Positions 20,233-33,807 of a stretch of DNA of 64,000 nt are shown in pieces. This DNA comes from Hyphomicrobiales bacterium (GTDB taxonomy: Bacteria > Pseudomonadota > Alphaproteobacteria > Rhizobiales > Beijerinckiaceae), in the NCBI GenBank assembly GCA_027483895.1, contig JAIXTP010000002.1, forward strand, positions 1 through 64,000. The letters are read 5' to 3'. Every line of letters begins with the position of its first letter. The first letter of the stretch is position 1. Below the pieces are notes generated by a model. The model had not been told where the DNA came from. It saw only the letters and a list, made by a program, of their open reading frames with translations, and did not search any database. The position numbers and the translations under genes were made by a program.

Positions 20233-20907
20233 TCAGGAAGCCGCGGGCCTGTCAACGCGAAGCGGCGAGCGGGACCGACGCGGAAGCAGGCGGAGGGCGA
20301 GAAGAATCGCCACCAGCGCCGTGTAGACGGCCGGGGTGAGGAGATCGCGCCGCGCCAGCCACCAATAATGGACCATGCCGAGCACCGCGACGGCGTAGAC
20401 GACGCGGTGCAGCCGGTTCCACGCCTCTGCGCCGAGCCGCCTGATCCATCCCCGCGTCGAGGTGACGGCCAGAGGCGTCATCAGCAGAAAGGCGGCGAAG
20501 CCGACCGTGATGAAAGGGCGCTTCGCGATGTCCTTCACGATTTCCGCCCAGATGAAGAACCGGTCGAAACCGACATAGGAGGCGAGGTGCAGGACGCCGT
20601 AGAAATAGGCCAAGAGCCCCAGCATCCTGCGGAATTTGATCAGGGCGTTGACGCCGGTGAGCCGCCGCAGCGGCGTCACCGCAAGGCCGATCAGAAGGAA
20701 GCGGATGGTCGCGTCGCCGGTCTCCCGGAGAATGGTCTCGGCCGGATTGGCCCCGAGGGCGATCGGGTCGACGAGCACCGCGAAGACGAGGCGCCCCGCG
20801 GTCCAGAGGCCCGCGGCAAGCAGGATCAGCTTCGCGGCGAACAGCGCACCGCGCCGCGCGAGCACACGGTCGATCCCGGCCGGCAGGCCGGCGAGGCGAT
20901 CCCTCAA
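20233..20907 (-). CDS. msrQ: Haem-binding membrane subunit MsrQ of the periplasmic methionine sulfoxide reductase
   Basis: A 224-aa protein with six hydrophobic helices and histidines placed as in the YedZ/MsrQ family ([26 protein letters not shown]). It passes electrons from the quinone pool or a flavin to MsrP. The TTG start overlaps the msrP stop by four bases (TTGA). C-terminus is short and basic. Confidence 0.92.
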   Translation of the reverse strand: MRDRLAGLPAGIDRVLARRGALFAAKLILLAAGLWTAGRLVFAVLVDPIALGANPAETILRETGDATIRFLLIGLAVTPLRRLTGVNALIKFRRMLGLLAYFYGVLHLASYVGFDRFFIWAEIVKDIAKRPFITVGFAAFLLMTPLAVTSTRGWIRRLGAEAWNRLHRVVYAVAVLGMVHYWWLARRDLLTPAVYTALVAILLALRLLPRRSRSPLRVDRPAAS

Positions 20908-21851
20908 TGGTTCGCCCGCAGGTCCATTCCCGCATAGAGGGAGGCGACCTGATCCGCGTAACCGTTGAACATTTCCGTCTCGCGGCTCGCGAAGAGCGCC
21001 GGCAACAGCCGCTCCCGCTTCTGGCTCCAGCGCGGGTGATCGACGTTCGGATTCACGTTCGAATAGAAGCCGTATTCATGCATCGCGGCCTTCGTCCACG
21101 AGCTGACGGGCTGCTTTTCGAGAAATTCGATCCGGACGATCGATTTCGCGCTCTTGTATCCGTATTTCCAAGGCACCACGAGCCGCACCGGCGCGCCGTT
21201 CTGGTTGGGGAGCGTCTCGCCGTACATGCCCAGCGTGACGAGCGTCAGCGGATGCATGGCCTCGTCGATCCGGAGCCCTTCCACATAAGGCCAGTCGAGC
21301 ACCGGAAGATTGGCGCGGATGCCGCTCATCTCCTCGGGCCTGAGCGCGGTGGTGAAGCGGACGAATTTGGCCCGGCCCGTCGGCTCCACGAGGGCCGCAA
21401 GCTTGTTGAACTCGAAACCCACCCACGGGATGACCATCGACCAGGCTTCGACGCAGCGGAAGCGGTAGATGCGCTCCTCGAGGGCGAATTTCAGCAGATC
21501 CTCGATGCCGACGGTCCGCGGCTTCGCGACCTCTCCGACGATCTCGACGGTCCACGGCCGGACCTTGAGCTCGCCCGCATTGCGGACGGGATCGCCCTTG
21601 CCGGTCCCGAACTCGTAGAAATTGTTGTAGGTCGTCGCGAGCCGCTTCTCGGTCGCAGGATCGGACGGCACGAAGCCCGGGTTCTTCTGCGCTTCGAGCG
21701 GCTCGATCACCGGCTTGGCCGCGGCGGCGCCGGGCAGAAGCGGCAGGGCGGCGGCTCCCGCCATCCCCGCGATGAGCTTGCGGCGGTCGAGCCAGACCTG
21801 CCGCGGGGTGATCTCCGACGGGGGAACCGGGGGAATGCGGGTGACGGGCAT
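20904..21851 (-). CDS. msrP: Molybdopterin-dependent periplasmic methionine sulfoxide reductase MsrP
   Basis: A 315-aa enzyme exported by the Tat pathway, with the twin arginine in [10 protein letters not shown] followed by a hydrophobic stretch ending AAAAK. The molybdenum-ligating cysteine is in [15 protein letters not shown], and cofactor segments such as [14 protein letters not shown] are typical. It repairs methionine sulfoxide in periplasmic proteins with MsrQ. I chose ATG 21851 because GGGAGG precedes it. Confidence 0.94.
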   Translation of the reverse strand: MPVTRIPPVPPSEITPRQVWLDRRKLIAGMAGAAALPLLPGAAAAKPVIEPLEAQKNPGFVPSDPATEKRLATTYNNFYEFGTGKGDPVRNAGELKVRPWTVEIVGEVAKPRTVGIEDLLKFALEERIYRFRCVEAWSMVIPWVGFEFNKLAALVEPTGRAKFVRFTTALRPEEMSGIRANLPVLDWPYVEGLRIDEAMHPLTLVTLGMYGETLPNQNGAPVRLVVPWKYGYKSAKSIVRIEFLEKQPVSSWTKAAMHEYGFYSNVNPNVDHPRWSQKRERLLPALFASRETEMFNGYADQVASLYAGMDLRANH

Positions 21852-21959
21852 GGGAGCCTCCCTGACGCAACGACCGCTCACATAGGGTCTCACGACCGGC
21901 GCGACCAGTGAAGCGGATCCGTCGAAAGCCGACCCGGAATATCCCCGCCGCCCGAGATT

Positions 21960-22502
21960 TCAGGCCTGTTCGGCGCGCCGGCCGAAGGGGACCATGCGGG
22001 CGAGCGTGCCGTCCTTCAGCAGGACCTGGTGCCCGATGGCGGCCGCGGCATGGAGACCGGCCATGATCATCATGAAGTTCGCCGTCACCTCATGCACTTC
22101 CTCCAAAGGCTTCGCGAGGCCGGAGCCGATCGCGAAGGGGGCGGGGATCGAGAGGCCGAAAAACGGAACGGGACGGCCCTTGGCCCAGACCATCAGCATG
22201 CCGACCACGGGAACCGCGAGCATCGCGACGTAAAGGGCGAGATGGCCCGCCTTGGCGAGAGCCTGCATCAGCGGCGAGCCGTCCACGGGCGGCAGGGCGC
22301 GGGAGAAGGGCCGCCAAGCGATGCGGACGGCCGAAAGCGCCAGAACGAGGACGCCTGCGGACATGTGCAGCCCCGTCACGACGTTCCGGAAATCGCCCTT
22401 GGGCAACTCGTCCCGCCACAGGGCGAGGCCGTAGGCAAGGGCGATCGCCACGGCGACGAGCCAATGAAGCGCTTGGGTCGTGAAATCGTGTCGCGCGGTC
22501 AT
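21960..22502 (-). CDS. Cytochrome b561-type haem membrane protein
   Basis: A 180-aa protein with four hydrophobic helices. Histidines at the expected haem positions appear in QALHWLVAVA, GLHMSAG, AGHLALYV and GLHAAAAIGHQ. It would carry electrons between quinol and an acceptor across the membrane. It is transcribed towards msrP-msrQ and separated from msrP by 108 bases, so an operon or at least a shared redox theme is likely. ATG 22502 follows GGAAGG. Confidence 0.85.
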   Translation of the reverse strand: MTARHDFTTQALHWLVAVAIALAYGLALWRDELPKGDFRNVVTGLHMSAGVLVLALSAVRIAWRPFSRALPPVDGSPLMQALAKAGHLALYVAMLAVPVVGMLMVWAKGRPVPFFGLSIPAPFAIGSGLAKPLEEVHEVTANFMMIMAGLHAAAAIGHQVLLKDGTLARMVPFGRRAEQA

Positions 22503-22778
22503 GATGGTCCTTCCGCTTCTTCCGACAGGTCTGAACGGCTTGCTCGAACTCTGCCGCAGCATGCATGCCGCGACGATGATCGGCTCCTTACCGATCGTTC
22601 ATCCGGAACCTGGGACCGGCGCGATGACATGGATCAGAACCGACCGCATCGGCGCTCTGATTTCCGTCCCGCACGTCCGGAATTCGAAGGGACGGCTCCG
22701 GGACTAAGCATTTGTCGCAGTTGTGGCGCCGCTTTCCCGGCTTAGTGTCGCGCCGCAGTCAGAAGACGAGGATCCCGC
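22503..22778. other. Divergent intergenic region (cytochrome b561 / CoA-transferase)
   Basis: No gene is convincing here. An inverted repeat GATCGG-N7-CCGATC lies at 22578-22596 and could be an operator or a hairpin. No clear sigma-70 promoter was found for either neighbour. Confidence 0.35.
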
Positions 22779-24278
22779 GTGTCGCGCATCGCTTACGCTC
22801 CTTTCCGTTCCCGCGTGATGTCGGCGGAGGACGCCGCGGCGCTCATCGCACCCGGCGCCAATGTCGGAACGAGCGGCTTCACCGGCGCAGGCTATCCCAA
22901 GGCCGTCCCGAAGGCTCTGGCCGCCCGCATCAAGGCAGCCCATGCGCGTGGCGAGGAGTTCCGGATCGGGCTCTGGACGGGCGCCTCCACCGCTCCCGAT
23001 CTCGACGGGGCGCTTGCGGAAGCCGACGCGATCGGCCTGCGCCTGCCCTATCAGTCGGATCCGGTCTGCCGGCAGCGGATCAATGCCGGGCGGATGGACT
23101 ATGTCGACATCCATCTGTCCCATGTCGCGCAATATGCGTGGTTCGGTTTTCTCGGAAAGCTCGACGTCGCGGTGATCGAGGTCGCGGCGGTGCTGCCGGA
23201 CGGGCGGCTTCTGCCCGCAACGTCGATCGGCAACAACAAGACCTGGCTCGATCTCGCGGACAAGGTGATCCTCGAGGTCAATGCCCGCCAGAGCGTCGCG
23301 CTGGAAGGCATGCACGACGTCTATTACGGCACCCGCCTGCCGCCGCACCGCATGCCGGTGCCGATCCTCACGCCGACAGACCGGATCGGCGAGCCCTATC
23401 TCCGGGTCGATCCCGACAAGGTGGCGGCCGTCGTCGAGACGGACGCACCCGATCGCGAGAACGTCTTCTCGCCGCCCGACGACACCTCGAAGCGGATCGC
23501 GGCACATATCCTCGACTTCTTCGCTCACGAGGTGAAGGCGGGCCGTCTGCCCGAAAATCTGCTTCCCCTGCAGTCGGGCGTCGGCAACATCGCCAATGCG
23601 GTGCTCGCAGGCCTTCTGGACGGCCCGTTCGACGGACTGACCGCCTATACAGAGGTGCTGCAGGACGGGATGCTGGATCTTCTGGAGGCGGGGCGGCTGA
23701 GCTTCGCATCCGCGACCGCGCTGTCGCTGAGCCGCGCGGCGACCGAGCGCTTCGAGCGCGATCTCGATTTCTATCGAAGCCGGATCCTGCTGCGTCCCGA
23801 GGAGATCAGCAACCACCCGGAGGTGGTCCGCCGGCTCGGCATCATCGCCATGAACGGGCTGATCGAGGCCGACATCTACGGCAACGTGAATTCGACCCAC
23901 ATCAACGGCACCGCCATCATGAACGGGATCGGCGGTTCGGGCGATTTCGCGCGCAACGGCTTCCTGTCGATCTTCATGACGCCTTCGACCCGCAAGGACG
24001 GCCGCATCTCCTGCATCGTGCCGATGGCGAGCCATGTCGATCATACCGAGCACGACGTGCAGGTGATCGTGACCGAGCAGGGTCTTGCGGATCTGCGCGG
24101 CCTGCCGCCGAAGAAGCGGGCGCGCCGCATCATCGAGACCTGCGCGCATCCGGCCTTCCGGCCGCAGCTCGAAGACTATTTCGAGCGCGCCCTCAGGCTC
24201 TCGCCCGGTCTGCATACGCCGCATCTCATGAACGAGGCGCTCGCGCCGCTGCGTCCCGTCGATCTCGCGGCCGAATGA
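22779..24278 (+). CDS. Acetyl-CoA hydrolase / succinyl-CoA:acetate CoA-transferase family protein
   Basis: A 499-aa class-I CoA-transferase of the Ach1/AarC type, two similar halves in one chain. The catalytic glutamate is Glu292 in YTEVLQDGMLDL, and the C-terminal half has NGTAIMNGIGGSGDFARN, the glycine-rich CoA-binding segment. Family members either move CoA from succinyl-CoA to acetate or hydrolyse acetyl-CoA; sequence alone does not decide which. Start is GTG. Followed by a terminator shared with gyrB. Confidence 0.88.
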   Translation: MSRIAYAPFRSRVMSAEDAAALIAPGANVGTSGFTGAGYPKAVPKALAARIKAAHARGEEFRIGLWTGASTAPDLDGALAEADAIGLRLPYQSDPVCRQRINAGRMDYVDIHLSHVAQYAWFGFLGKLDVAVIEVAAVLPDGRLLPATSIGNNKTWLDLADKVILEVNARQSVALEGMHDVYYGTRLPPHRMPVPILTPTDRIGEPYLRVDPDKVAAVVETDAPDRENVFSPPDDTSKRIAAHILDFFAHEVKAGRLPENLLPLQSGVGNIANAVLAGLLDGPFDGLTAYTEVLQDGMLDLLEAGRLSFASATALSLSRAATERFERDLDFYRSRILLRPEEISNHPEVVRRLGIIAMNGLIEADIYGNVNSTHINGTAIMNGIGGSGDFARNGFLSIFMTPSTRKDGRISCIVPMASHVDHTEHDVQVIVTEQGLADLRGLPPKKRARRIIETCAHPAFRPQLEDYFERALRLSPGLHTPHLMNEALAPLRPVDLAAE

Positions 24279-24280
24279 AG

Positions 24281-24302
24281 AAGGCCGCCCTGCGGCGGCC
24301 TT
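24281..24302. terminator. Terminator hairpin between the CoA-transferase gene and gyrB
   Basis: AAGGCCGCC (24281-24289) pairs with GGCGGCCTT (24294-24302), loop CTGC. Short T-rich sequence follows on both strands, and the two genes converge here, so it may act both ways. Confidence 0.7.
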
Positions 24303-24326
24303 CCGTTTCCGACCCTTTCGGACCGA

Positions 24327-28050
<3,724 letters not shown>

Positions 28051-28107
28051 GCGCAGGGCTTAGCGCGGCGTCGAGCGGGTGTCGACGGCCGCCGTGAAGC
28101 CCCGTCC

Positions 28108-29226
28108 TCAGACGCGCATCGGCATCAGGACATAAAGGGCGCCCGCGCTCTCGCTGTCCTGAATGAGCGTGGGCGATCCGGGATCGGCCAGCCGGAAGAC
28201 GGCGGTATCGTTGTCGAGCTGCGCCGCGATGTCGAGCAGATACCGCGCGTTGAAGCCGATCTCGATGGGCGAGGCGTCGTAATCGACCTCGATCTCTTCC
28301 GTCGCCGAGCCCGAATCCGGGTTCGTGACCGACAGCACCAGACGACGATCGCCGAGGGCGAGCTTCACCGCACGGCCGCGTTCGGACGAGATGGTCGACA
28401 CGCGGTCGACGGCAGCCGCGAATTCGGCGCGGTCCACCACCAGCTGCTTGTCGTTCCCGGTCGGGATGACGCGCTGATAATCCGGGAAGGTGCCGTCGAT
28501 CAGCTTCGAGGTCAGGACGACCGGGCCGAGCGTGAGCCGGACCTTGGAAGCGGAGAGTTCGATGCCGACCTCTTCTCCCGCGGATTCGACGAGCTTCAGG
28601 ATCTCGGAGACCGCCTTGCGCGGCACGATCACGCCGGGCATGCCGACCGCGCCCGCGGGGGCGTCCGTCTCGACGCGGGCGAGGCGGTGGCCGTCCGTCG
28701 CGACGGCGCGCAGCTTGGTGGCGCCATTCACATCGATCGTGTGGAGATAGATGCCGTTCAGATAATAGCGCGTCTCCTCGGTGGAGATCGCGAACTGAGC
28801 CTTCTCGATCAGACGCCGCAATTCGGCGGCCGGAACGGCGAAGACATGCGCCATCTCGCCCGCCGCGAGATCGGGGAAATCGGTGTCGGGCAGCGTCTGC
28901 AGCGTGAAGCGCGAACGGCCCGACCGGATCGTCATCGTGCCCGTCTCGCCGGTCGTCTCGAGCGAGACCTGCGCGCCGTCGGGCAGCTTGCGGACGATGT
29001 CGTAGAGCGTGTGCGCCGGAACCGTCGTGGCGCCCGCCTGATCGACGTCGGCGCCGAGGGTCTCGGTGACTTCGAGATCGAGGTCCGTGGCCTTGAGGCG
29101 CAGCGTGCCGCCCTCCGCCCGCAGAAGAGCGTTGGAGAGGATCGGAATCGTGTTCCGACGCTCCACGACCCGATGGACATGGCCGAGGGACTTCAGCAGG
29201 GCCGCGCGTTCGACTGTGACCTTCAT
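28108..29226 (-). CDS. dnaN: DNA polymerase III beta subunit (sliding clamp)
   Basis: A 372-aa ring-forming clamp with three similar domains. It begins MKVTVERAALLKSL and contains ERRNTIPILSNALL, TDLDLEV, YYLNGIYLH, ATDGHRLA and the C-terminal YVLMPMRV. It tethers DNA polymerase III to DNA. It is separated from dnaA by 160 bases of GC-rich sequence in which I see no gene. Confidence 0.97.
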   Translation of the reverse strand: MKVTVERAALLKSLGHVHRVVERRNTIPILSNALLRAEGGTLRLKATDLDLEVTETLGADVDQAGATTVPAHTLYDIVRKLPDGAQVSLETTGETGTMTIRSGRSRFTLQTLPDTDFPDLAAGEMAHVFAVPAAELRRLIEKAQFAISTEETRYYLNGIYLHTIDVNGATKLRAVATDGHRLARVETDAPAGAVGMPGVIVPRKAVSEILKLVESAGEEVGIELSASKVRLTLGPVVLTSKLIDGTFPDYQRVIPTGNDKQLVVDRAEFAAAVDRVSTISSERGRAVKLALGDRRLVLSVTNPDSGSATEEIEVDYDASPIEIGFNARYLLDIAAQLDNDTAVFRLADPGSPTLIQDSESAGALYVLMPMRV

Positions 29227-29386
29227 TCCGATCCTGCGACGATACGAGGGACGGGAAGGCCCGCGGCGGATGCCGACGGACCGAGGGGCGGGCAGATTGG
29301 CAAGCCGCCCGACGGAGCGCAAGGGCGACGGTTGCGCCGCAACGACGCCGCCCCGCCGATCCACAGGAAAGCCTGAGCGGGACCGC

Positions 29387-30862
29387 TCAGTCCTGCAACA
29401 TGCGCTTGAGGAGTTCGATGTCCTCGCGCAACGCGAGATCCGCCGTGGCGGAAGCCTCGATCTTGCGCACCGCATGCAGCACCGTCGTGTGATCGCGCCC
29501 GCCGAAGCGGCGGCCGATCTCCGGCAGGGAGCGCAGCGTGAGGACCTTGGACAGATACATCGCGACCTGCCGCGGCTTCACCACGCCCGCGGAACGCCGC
29601 GAGGAGAGAATGTCGGCCCGGCTGACGTTGTAATGCGTCGCCACGAGCTTCTGGATGTCCTCGATCTTGACCTTTTTGGGCTCGCGCGAGCGGACGAGAT
29701 CGCGGATCGCGACCTCCGCCGCCTCGACCGTCAGCGGGCCGCCCGTCAGCGTCGTATGGGCGAGAAGCCGGTTCACCGCGCCGTCGAGATCGCGCCCGTT
29801 CGTCGTGATGATCTTGGCGACATGCGCGACGACCGTGGGATTCACCTCGAAGGAGGGCTGATGGGTGCGCGCCGCCTCGATGCGGGCTTCGAGGATCTTG
29901 ATGCGGAGCGCTTCGTCGAGCGCGCCCATCTCCACCACGAGACCGCCCGCAAGGCGCGAACGCACGCGCTCGTCGAGGCTTTCGAGATCCGCCGGCGGAC
30001 GATCGGCCGCGACGACGACCTGACGGCCGGCATCCACGAGCGCATTGATCGTGTGGCAGAACTCCTGCTGGATCGACTTGCCCTGCAGGAACTGCACGTC
30101 ATCGATCACGAGAAGGTCGATGCCGCGCAGACGCTCTTTGAAGGCGAGCGCGTTCTGCGATTTCAGCGCCGAGACGAAATCGTACATGAATCGGTCGGCG
30201 GTCAGATAGATCGCGCGCCGCCCCGCCGCGGTCACTTCATGACCGATCGCATGCAGCAGATGCGTCTTGCCGAGGCCCACGGCCGCATGGACATAGAGAG
30301 GATTATAAAGCGGCGCCGCGCCCGGCTCGATGCGGGCGACGCGTTCGGCGGCCGCATGGGCGAGCGCGTTCGAACGGCCGAGAAGGAAGGTCGAGAAGGT
30401 CAGCCGGCGATCGAGCGGCGAGCCGGTGATGCCGTCGGCCTCGGCCGCGGGACCGCGCTCGGTCGGCATGCGGTCGGTGGACGCCTTGGCCGCCGCGGGC
30501 ATCGAAGGCGAAGCGTCGGGCTGAGCGGCGACGGACCGCACGGGCGCCCTCTGCGCGGCGCCGCGCACCGCCAACGTGATCTGGGTCACGCCCGAGAACT
30601 CGTCTGCGACGAGCTGACGGACGCGGTCGATATAATGGGACTGGATCCAGCTCTTCAGGAACCGGGTCGGCACGGACAGATGGGCCGTCGCATCGGCGAC
30701 CGCGACGAGATCGAGGCGACCGAACCAGCTCGAATAGACGTCTTCGCCGAGTTCGGCGCGCAGACGGCGTCGGACCCGATCCCAGGCTTCGGACCATTCG
30801 GCGGCCGAAACCTGCGGGGACGCGGACGGGGGCACGTCCTCGGCGTTGGAAGACTGGAACAT
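29387..30862 (-). CDS. dnaA: Chromosomal replication initiator DnaA
   Basis: A 491-aa initiator. Domain I (about 20-100) starts [18 protein letters not shown]; a variable, Ala/Pro-rich domain II follows; the AAA+ domain has Walker [13 protein letters not shown] and Walker [14 protein letters not shown]. Domain IV carries the DnaA-box-binding signature [16 protein letters not shown]. It binds DnaA boxes and opens the origin. ATG at 30862 has only a weak ribosome site, and a long gene-free region lies upstream. Confidence 0.97.
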   Translation of the reverse strand: MFQSSNAEDVPPSASPQVSAAEWSEAWDRVRRRLRAELGEDVYSSWFGRLDLVAVADATAHLSVPTRFLKSWIQSHYIDRVRQLVADEFSGVTQITLAVRGAAQRAPVRSVAAQPDASPSMPAAAKASTDRMPTERGPAAEADGITGSPLDRRLTFSTFLLGRSNALAHAAAERVARIEPGAAPLYNPLYVHAAVGLGKTHLLHAIGHEVTAAGRRAIYLTADRFMYDFVSALKSQNALAFKERLRGIDLLVIDDVQFLQGKSIQQEFCHTINALVDAGRQVVVAADRPPADLESLDERVRSRLAGGLVVEMGALDEALRIKILEARIEAARTHQPSFEVNPTVVAHVAKIITTNGRDLDGAVNRLLAHTTLTGGPLTVEAAEVAIRDLVRSREPKKVKIEDIQKLVATHYNVSRADILSSRRSAGVVKPRQVAMYLSKVLTLRSLPEIGRRFGGRDHTTVLHAVRKIEASATADLALREDIELLKRMLQD

Positions 30863-31664
30863 CGGAAAGAACTCGCGAGAAGAACTGACGGGTCCGGTCT
30901 CCGGAAAGGGAGACCGCGGGGGATACGGCGGCGAGCCGTCAGGAACCGAGCGCGGATCCGGCGAGACCGAAAAGGGCGGACCCGGGCCGATCCTCGCAAG
31001 GAGGCCTATATCGCCAAGCCATAGGTCCGGTCATCATCAATTCCCCTTCAGCCCATGCAGTCCGCGCGAAAGACAACGAAAGAAATCGCCCTCTTCACGT
31101 CTTCTGTCTCGACCGTCTACCGACGCAGGACGGCGCGGTCGTTTCAAGAATTGTCGCCGGCCGAACGATCGCGTTCCCTGCACTCTACGAGTGCATGACT
31201 GTTCGTGCTCCATTGCTGGGAGCATCGCACGTGCGATTGTCTGGTGGCATCTCGGGGGCGAGCCCCGCGACGTCCGGACCTTACACAGCCCCCCCGGCAG
31301 AGGCAACGCGGAGTCGGGCCGCGGAAGCCTCAGGAGGCCCTCTTCCCGAGAAGCCGTCCGTAACTCAGGCGTGCAAGGCGTTGGGGAAATTCACGATTTC
31401 TTTACTCGGGCTGTGCCGCAAAATTTTCTCAAAAAAAACGCCTTGACTCGTCCCCCGCAGGGCCGCCGCGCAGGCCGTCCGGCCCGGATATGGGCCTTAC
31501 CCCTTAAGTTGATGATAATACTTAGAAATATCTGCGCAGCTTACGGTCGACAGAGCGGTCGGCACAGGCGTCCTGCGCCCTTATGGAGTCAAGCCCCGAG
31601 CTTGTAATTTTTTCGTCGCAGGTCGGGTGCAATCCGGGCCACACGCAGCGGTTGAGCGGACACG
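30863..31664. other. Gene-free region upstream of dnaA: dnaA leader/promoter region, possible part of the replication origin
   Basis: About 800 bases without a convincing gene. The half nearer rpsT has AT-rich patches at 31385-31450 (including eight A residues at 31431-31438) and 31500-31535. It also has three GANTC sites (GAGTC 31311, GACTC 31445, GAGTC 31586) and a near-CtrA pattern TTAA-N7-ATAA at 31504-31518. I found no canonical DnaA box (TTATCCACA) by eye. Most genes left of here nearest dnaA run leftward and most to the right run rightward, as expected near an origin. The origin call is inference only. Confidence 0.35.
31224..31237. repeat. Perfect 14-bp palindrome in the dnaA upstream region
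   Basis: ATCGCACGTGCGAT reads the same on both strands. Palindromes of this size can arise by chance in 64 kb, but this one lies in the dnaA control region, so it is a candidate operator. A weaker inverted repeat TGCTCC-N7-GGAGCA is immediately to its left (31205-31223). Confidence 0.4.
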
Positions 31665-31693
31665 AAAAAGCCCGACGGTCGGAACCGTCGGGC
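31665..31693 (-). terminator. Intrinsic terminator of rpsT
   Basis: GCCCGACGGT (31670-31679) pairs with ACCGTCGGGC (31684-31693) around CGGA, followed on the minus strand by five T residues (31669-31665). It separates rpsT transcription from dnaA. Confidence 0.88.
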
Positions 31694-31732
31694 TCGAAAA
31701 TCCACGCGCAGGTTGTGTCGGGCTTGCGCCTG

Positions 31733-31999
31733 TCAGGCGCCGAGGGCCTTCACGGCGCGGGTGAGGCGCGAAACCTTGCGGGAAGCGGTGTTCTTGTGAA
31801 CCACGCCCTTCTGCGCGGCCCGCATCAGCACCGGGGCGGCGGCCTGCAGCGCGGCGGCCGCGCCGGCGGCGTCGCCCTCGCGGATCGCGGCCTCGACCTT
31901 CTTCACGAAGGTGCGCATGCGCGAGCGGCGGGCGCGGTTGACGGCCGTACGCCGTTCGATCTTGCGGGTCGCCTTCTTGGCGGAGGTCGTATTCGCCAT
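31733..31999 (-). CDS. rpsT: 30S ribosomal protein S20
   Basis: An 88-aa, very basic helical protein of the small subunit. It begins [19 protein letters not shown] and contains [13 protein letters not shown] and [12 protein letters not shown], the family pattern. Start is ATG 31999. Preceded by a strong promoter about 110 bases upstream and followed by a terminator. The rpsT-dnaA neighbourhood is also seen in Caulobacter. Confidence 0.96.
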   Translation of the reverse strand: MANTTSAKKATRKIERRTAVNRARRSRMRTFVKKVEAAIREGDAAGAAAALQAAAPVLMRAAQKGVVHKNTASRKVSRLTRAVKALGA

Positions 32000-32106
32000 C
32001 GTTGTCCCCGTCACGCCGGAGCGGGCCCTGCAGGCCTTCGGCGTACGTTCTGGAATTGAGAGGGTCGGGCACCACCCTTTCGGGCGCGGCCGATCATGAG
32101 GCCGGG

Positions 32107-32135
32107 CTTATAGCGGTCCCGCCCGAGACCGTCAA
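32107..32135 (-). promoter_or_regulatory. Sigma-70 promoter of rpsT
   Basis: On the minus strand TTGACG (32135-32130) and TATAAG (32112-32107) are separated by 17 bases. It lies right after the stop of the TSUP gene and about 110 bases before rpsT. Confidence 0.82.
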
Positions 32136-32924
32136 TCAAAAGAGTCCTTCGACGAAACGCCTCACCGGATTGGCGCCGTCGAGCAGGATCCGGAGCGCGG
32201 CAAGGCAGCACATCACCACCAGCGCGGGGCGGATCAGGCGGGCTCCGTGGCGCATGGCGAGACGCGAGCCGATCTGAGCGCCCGTCCATGCGAAGAGGCC
32301 CATCGACAGACCGATCGGCCAGATCACCGCGTCGTTGCCGATGAAGAAGACGAGGGCCGCCGCATTGCTCGCGAAATTGAGGAGCTTGGTCTGCGCCGTG
32401 GCGGGCACGACCGCGAGGCCGAGCAGCGCGACGCCGCCCGCCATGTAGAATGAGCCCGTGCCCGGGCCGAAGAAGCCGTCATAGAACCCCACGAGGGGCA
32501 CGAAGAAGAGCCCGAAGGCGAGCGGCGTGATCCGCCGTTTCGCGTTCGCGTCCGAAAGGCCGGGCGACAGGCCGAAATAGAGGGCCGCTCCCGCCAGCAG
32601 GAAGGGCACGACGCCCAGAAGCACGTCGTTCGGCAGCCGCTGAACGCAGACGGCTCCGAGCACCGAGGCCGCGGCGCCGGAAGCCGCGAAGGGCAAGGCG
32701 CTGCGCCAGTCGATGCGGCCCGCCCGCGCGAAGGCCAAGGTGGCGGAGCCGCTGCCGAAGGTGCTCTGCAGCTTGTTGGTGGCGACCGCGGTCGCCGGAT
32801 CGAACCCCGCCAGCAGCATGGCCGGGACGGTGATCAGACCGCCCCCGCCCGCAACGGCGTCGACGCAGCCCGCGACGAGCGCCGCCGCCGCGAGCCAGAA
32901 GAAGATCTCGATCCCGAACTCCAT
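32136..32924 (-). CDS. TSUP family membrane transporter (sulfite exporter TauE/SafE-like)
   Basis: A 262-aa protein with seven to eight hydrophobic helices. Family markers are GGGGLITVPAML near residue 27 and the mirrored GFYDGFFGPGTGSFYM in the second half. TSUP proteins move sulfur-containing or small organic anions; the substrate cannot be told here. Its start overlaps the stop of the enoyl-CoA hydratase gene by one base (TGATG), so they are co-translated. Confidence 0.88.
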   Translation of the reverse strand: MEFGIEIFFWLAAAALVAGCVDAVAGGGGLITVPAMLLAGFDPATAVATNKLQSTFGSGSATLAFARAGRIDWRSALPFAASGAAASVLGAVCVQRLPNDVLLGVVPFLLAGAALYFGLSPGLSDANAKRRITPLAFGLFFVPLVGFYDGFFGPGTGSFYMAGGVALLGLAVVPATAQTKLLNFASNAAALVFFIGNDAVIWPIGLSMGLFAWTGAQIGSRLAMRHGARLIRPALVVMCCLAALRILLDGANPVRRFVEGLF

Positions 32925-33697
32925 CAGCGATGCTTGAAGTCGGGCTTCCGCTTCTCCACGAAGGCCGTCATGCCTTCCTTGCGGTCCGCCACGGCGAACA
33001 TCGCCTGGAACACGCGGCGCTCGTAGCGGATGCCCTCGGCCAGCGTCGTCTCGTAGGAGCGGTTCACGCTTTCCTTGGTCATCATCGTGATGGGCAGCGA
33101 CATGGAGGCGATGGTCTCGGCGGCCTTCAGCGCTTCCGCCACGAGGTCGGCCGCGGGCACGATCCGGGAGACGAGGCCCGCGCGTTCCGCTTCCGCCGCA
33201 TCCATCATGCGGCCGGTCAGGCACATCTCCATCGCCTTCGACTTGCCGACGAGGCGCGTGAGGCGCTGCGTTCCGCCCGCGCCGGGCATGACACCGAGCT
33301 TGATCTCGGGCTGGCCGAACTTCGCCGTGTCCGCGGCGATGATGAAGTCGCACATCATCGCGAGTTCGCAGCCGCCGCCGAGCGCGAAGCCCGCCACAGC
33401 GGCGATCACCGGCTTGCGGCAGACCGACACGCGGTCCCACGGCGTGATGAGATCGTCCAGATAGGTGGACGGCCAGGACTGGCCGCTCATCTCCTTGATG
33501 TCGGCGCCCGCCGCGAAGGCCTTTTCCGATCCAGTCAGGAGGATGCAGCCGATCTCGGGGTCGGCCTCGAACCGGTCGAGCGCTTCGGTAAGTTCGGCGA
33601 TCAGCGGCGCACAGAGCGCGTTCAGCGCCTGCGGACGATTCAGCTTGATGAAGCCGACGCGGCCGCGCGTCTCGACGATGATGTTCTCATAGGCCAT
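32924..33697 (-). CDS. Enoyl-CoA hydratase
   Basis: A 257-aa crotonase-fold enzyme adding water to trans-2-enoyl-CoA in fatty acid oxidation. The oxyanion-hole segments are [10 protein letters not shown] and [16 protein letters not shown]. The catalytic glutamates fit GGGCELAM and [19 protein letters not shown] 33697 was chosen over an upstream ATG at 33724 because the protein then begins MAYENIIVE like relatives and has GGGGGAGAC upstream. It is followed by the TSUP gene. Confidence 0.93.
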   Translation of the reverse strand: MAYENIIVETRGRVGFIKLNRPQALNALCAPLIAELTEALDRFEADPEIGCILLTGSEKAFAAGADIKEMSGQSWPSTYLDDLITPWDRVSVCRKPVIAAVAGFALGGGCELAMMCDFIIAADTAKFGQPEIKLGVMPGAGGTQRLTRLVGKSKAMEMCLTGRMMDAAEAERAGLVSRIVPAADLVAEALKAAETIASMSLPITMMTKESVNRSYETTLAEGIRYERRVFQAMFAVADRKEGMTAFVEKRKPDFKHR

Positions 33698-33807
33698 CGG
33701 TGTCTCCCCCGGTTTCCTTCCCAAGCAGAGCTAAAGGAGCGGCGAGGCCAGTTCAACACGGCCTCTCGTCGGGTCCGTCTGCGCGGAAATGCACGCGCGG
33801 CGGGCCG

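Noticed and set aside
22480..22707. A 75-codon plus-strand frame between cytochrome b561 and the CoA-transferase gene
   Set aside because: It begins inside the b561 gene on the other strand and has no ribosome site or family signature.
29355..29370. GATCCACAG between dnaA and dnaN (and GATCCACAA at 46730) as DnaA boxes
   Set aside because: Only seven of nine bases match the consensus and they are isolated single sites.
31037..31306. An 89-codon minus-strand frame upstream of dnaA
   Set aside because: No ribosome site, basic low-complexity composition and no hydrophobic or domain pattern; treated as noncoding.
31504..31518. CtrA binding site TTAA-N7-TTAA upstream of dnaA
   Set aside because: The second half is ATAA, and AT-rich DNA gives such near matches easily; kept only as a remark in the region entry.
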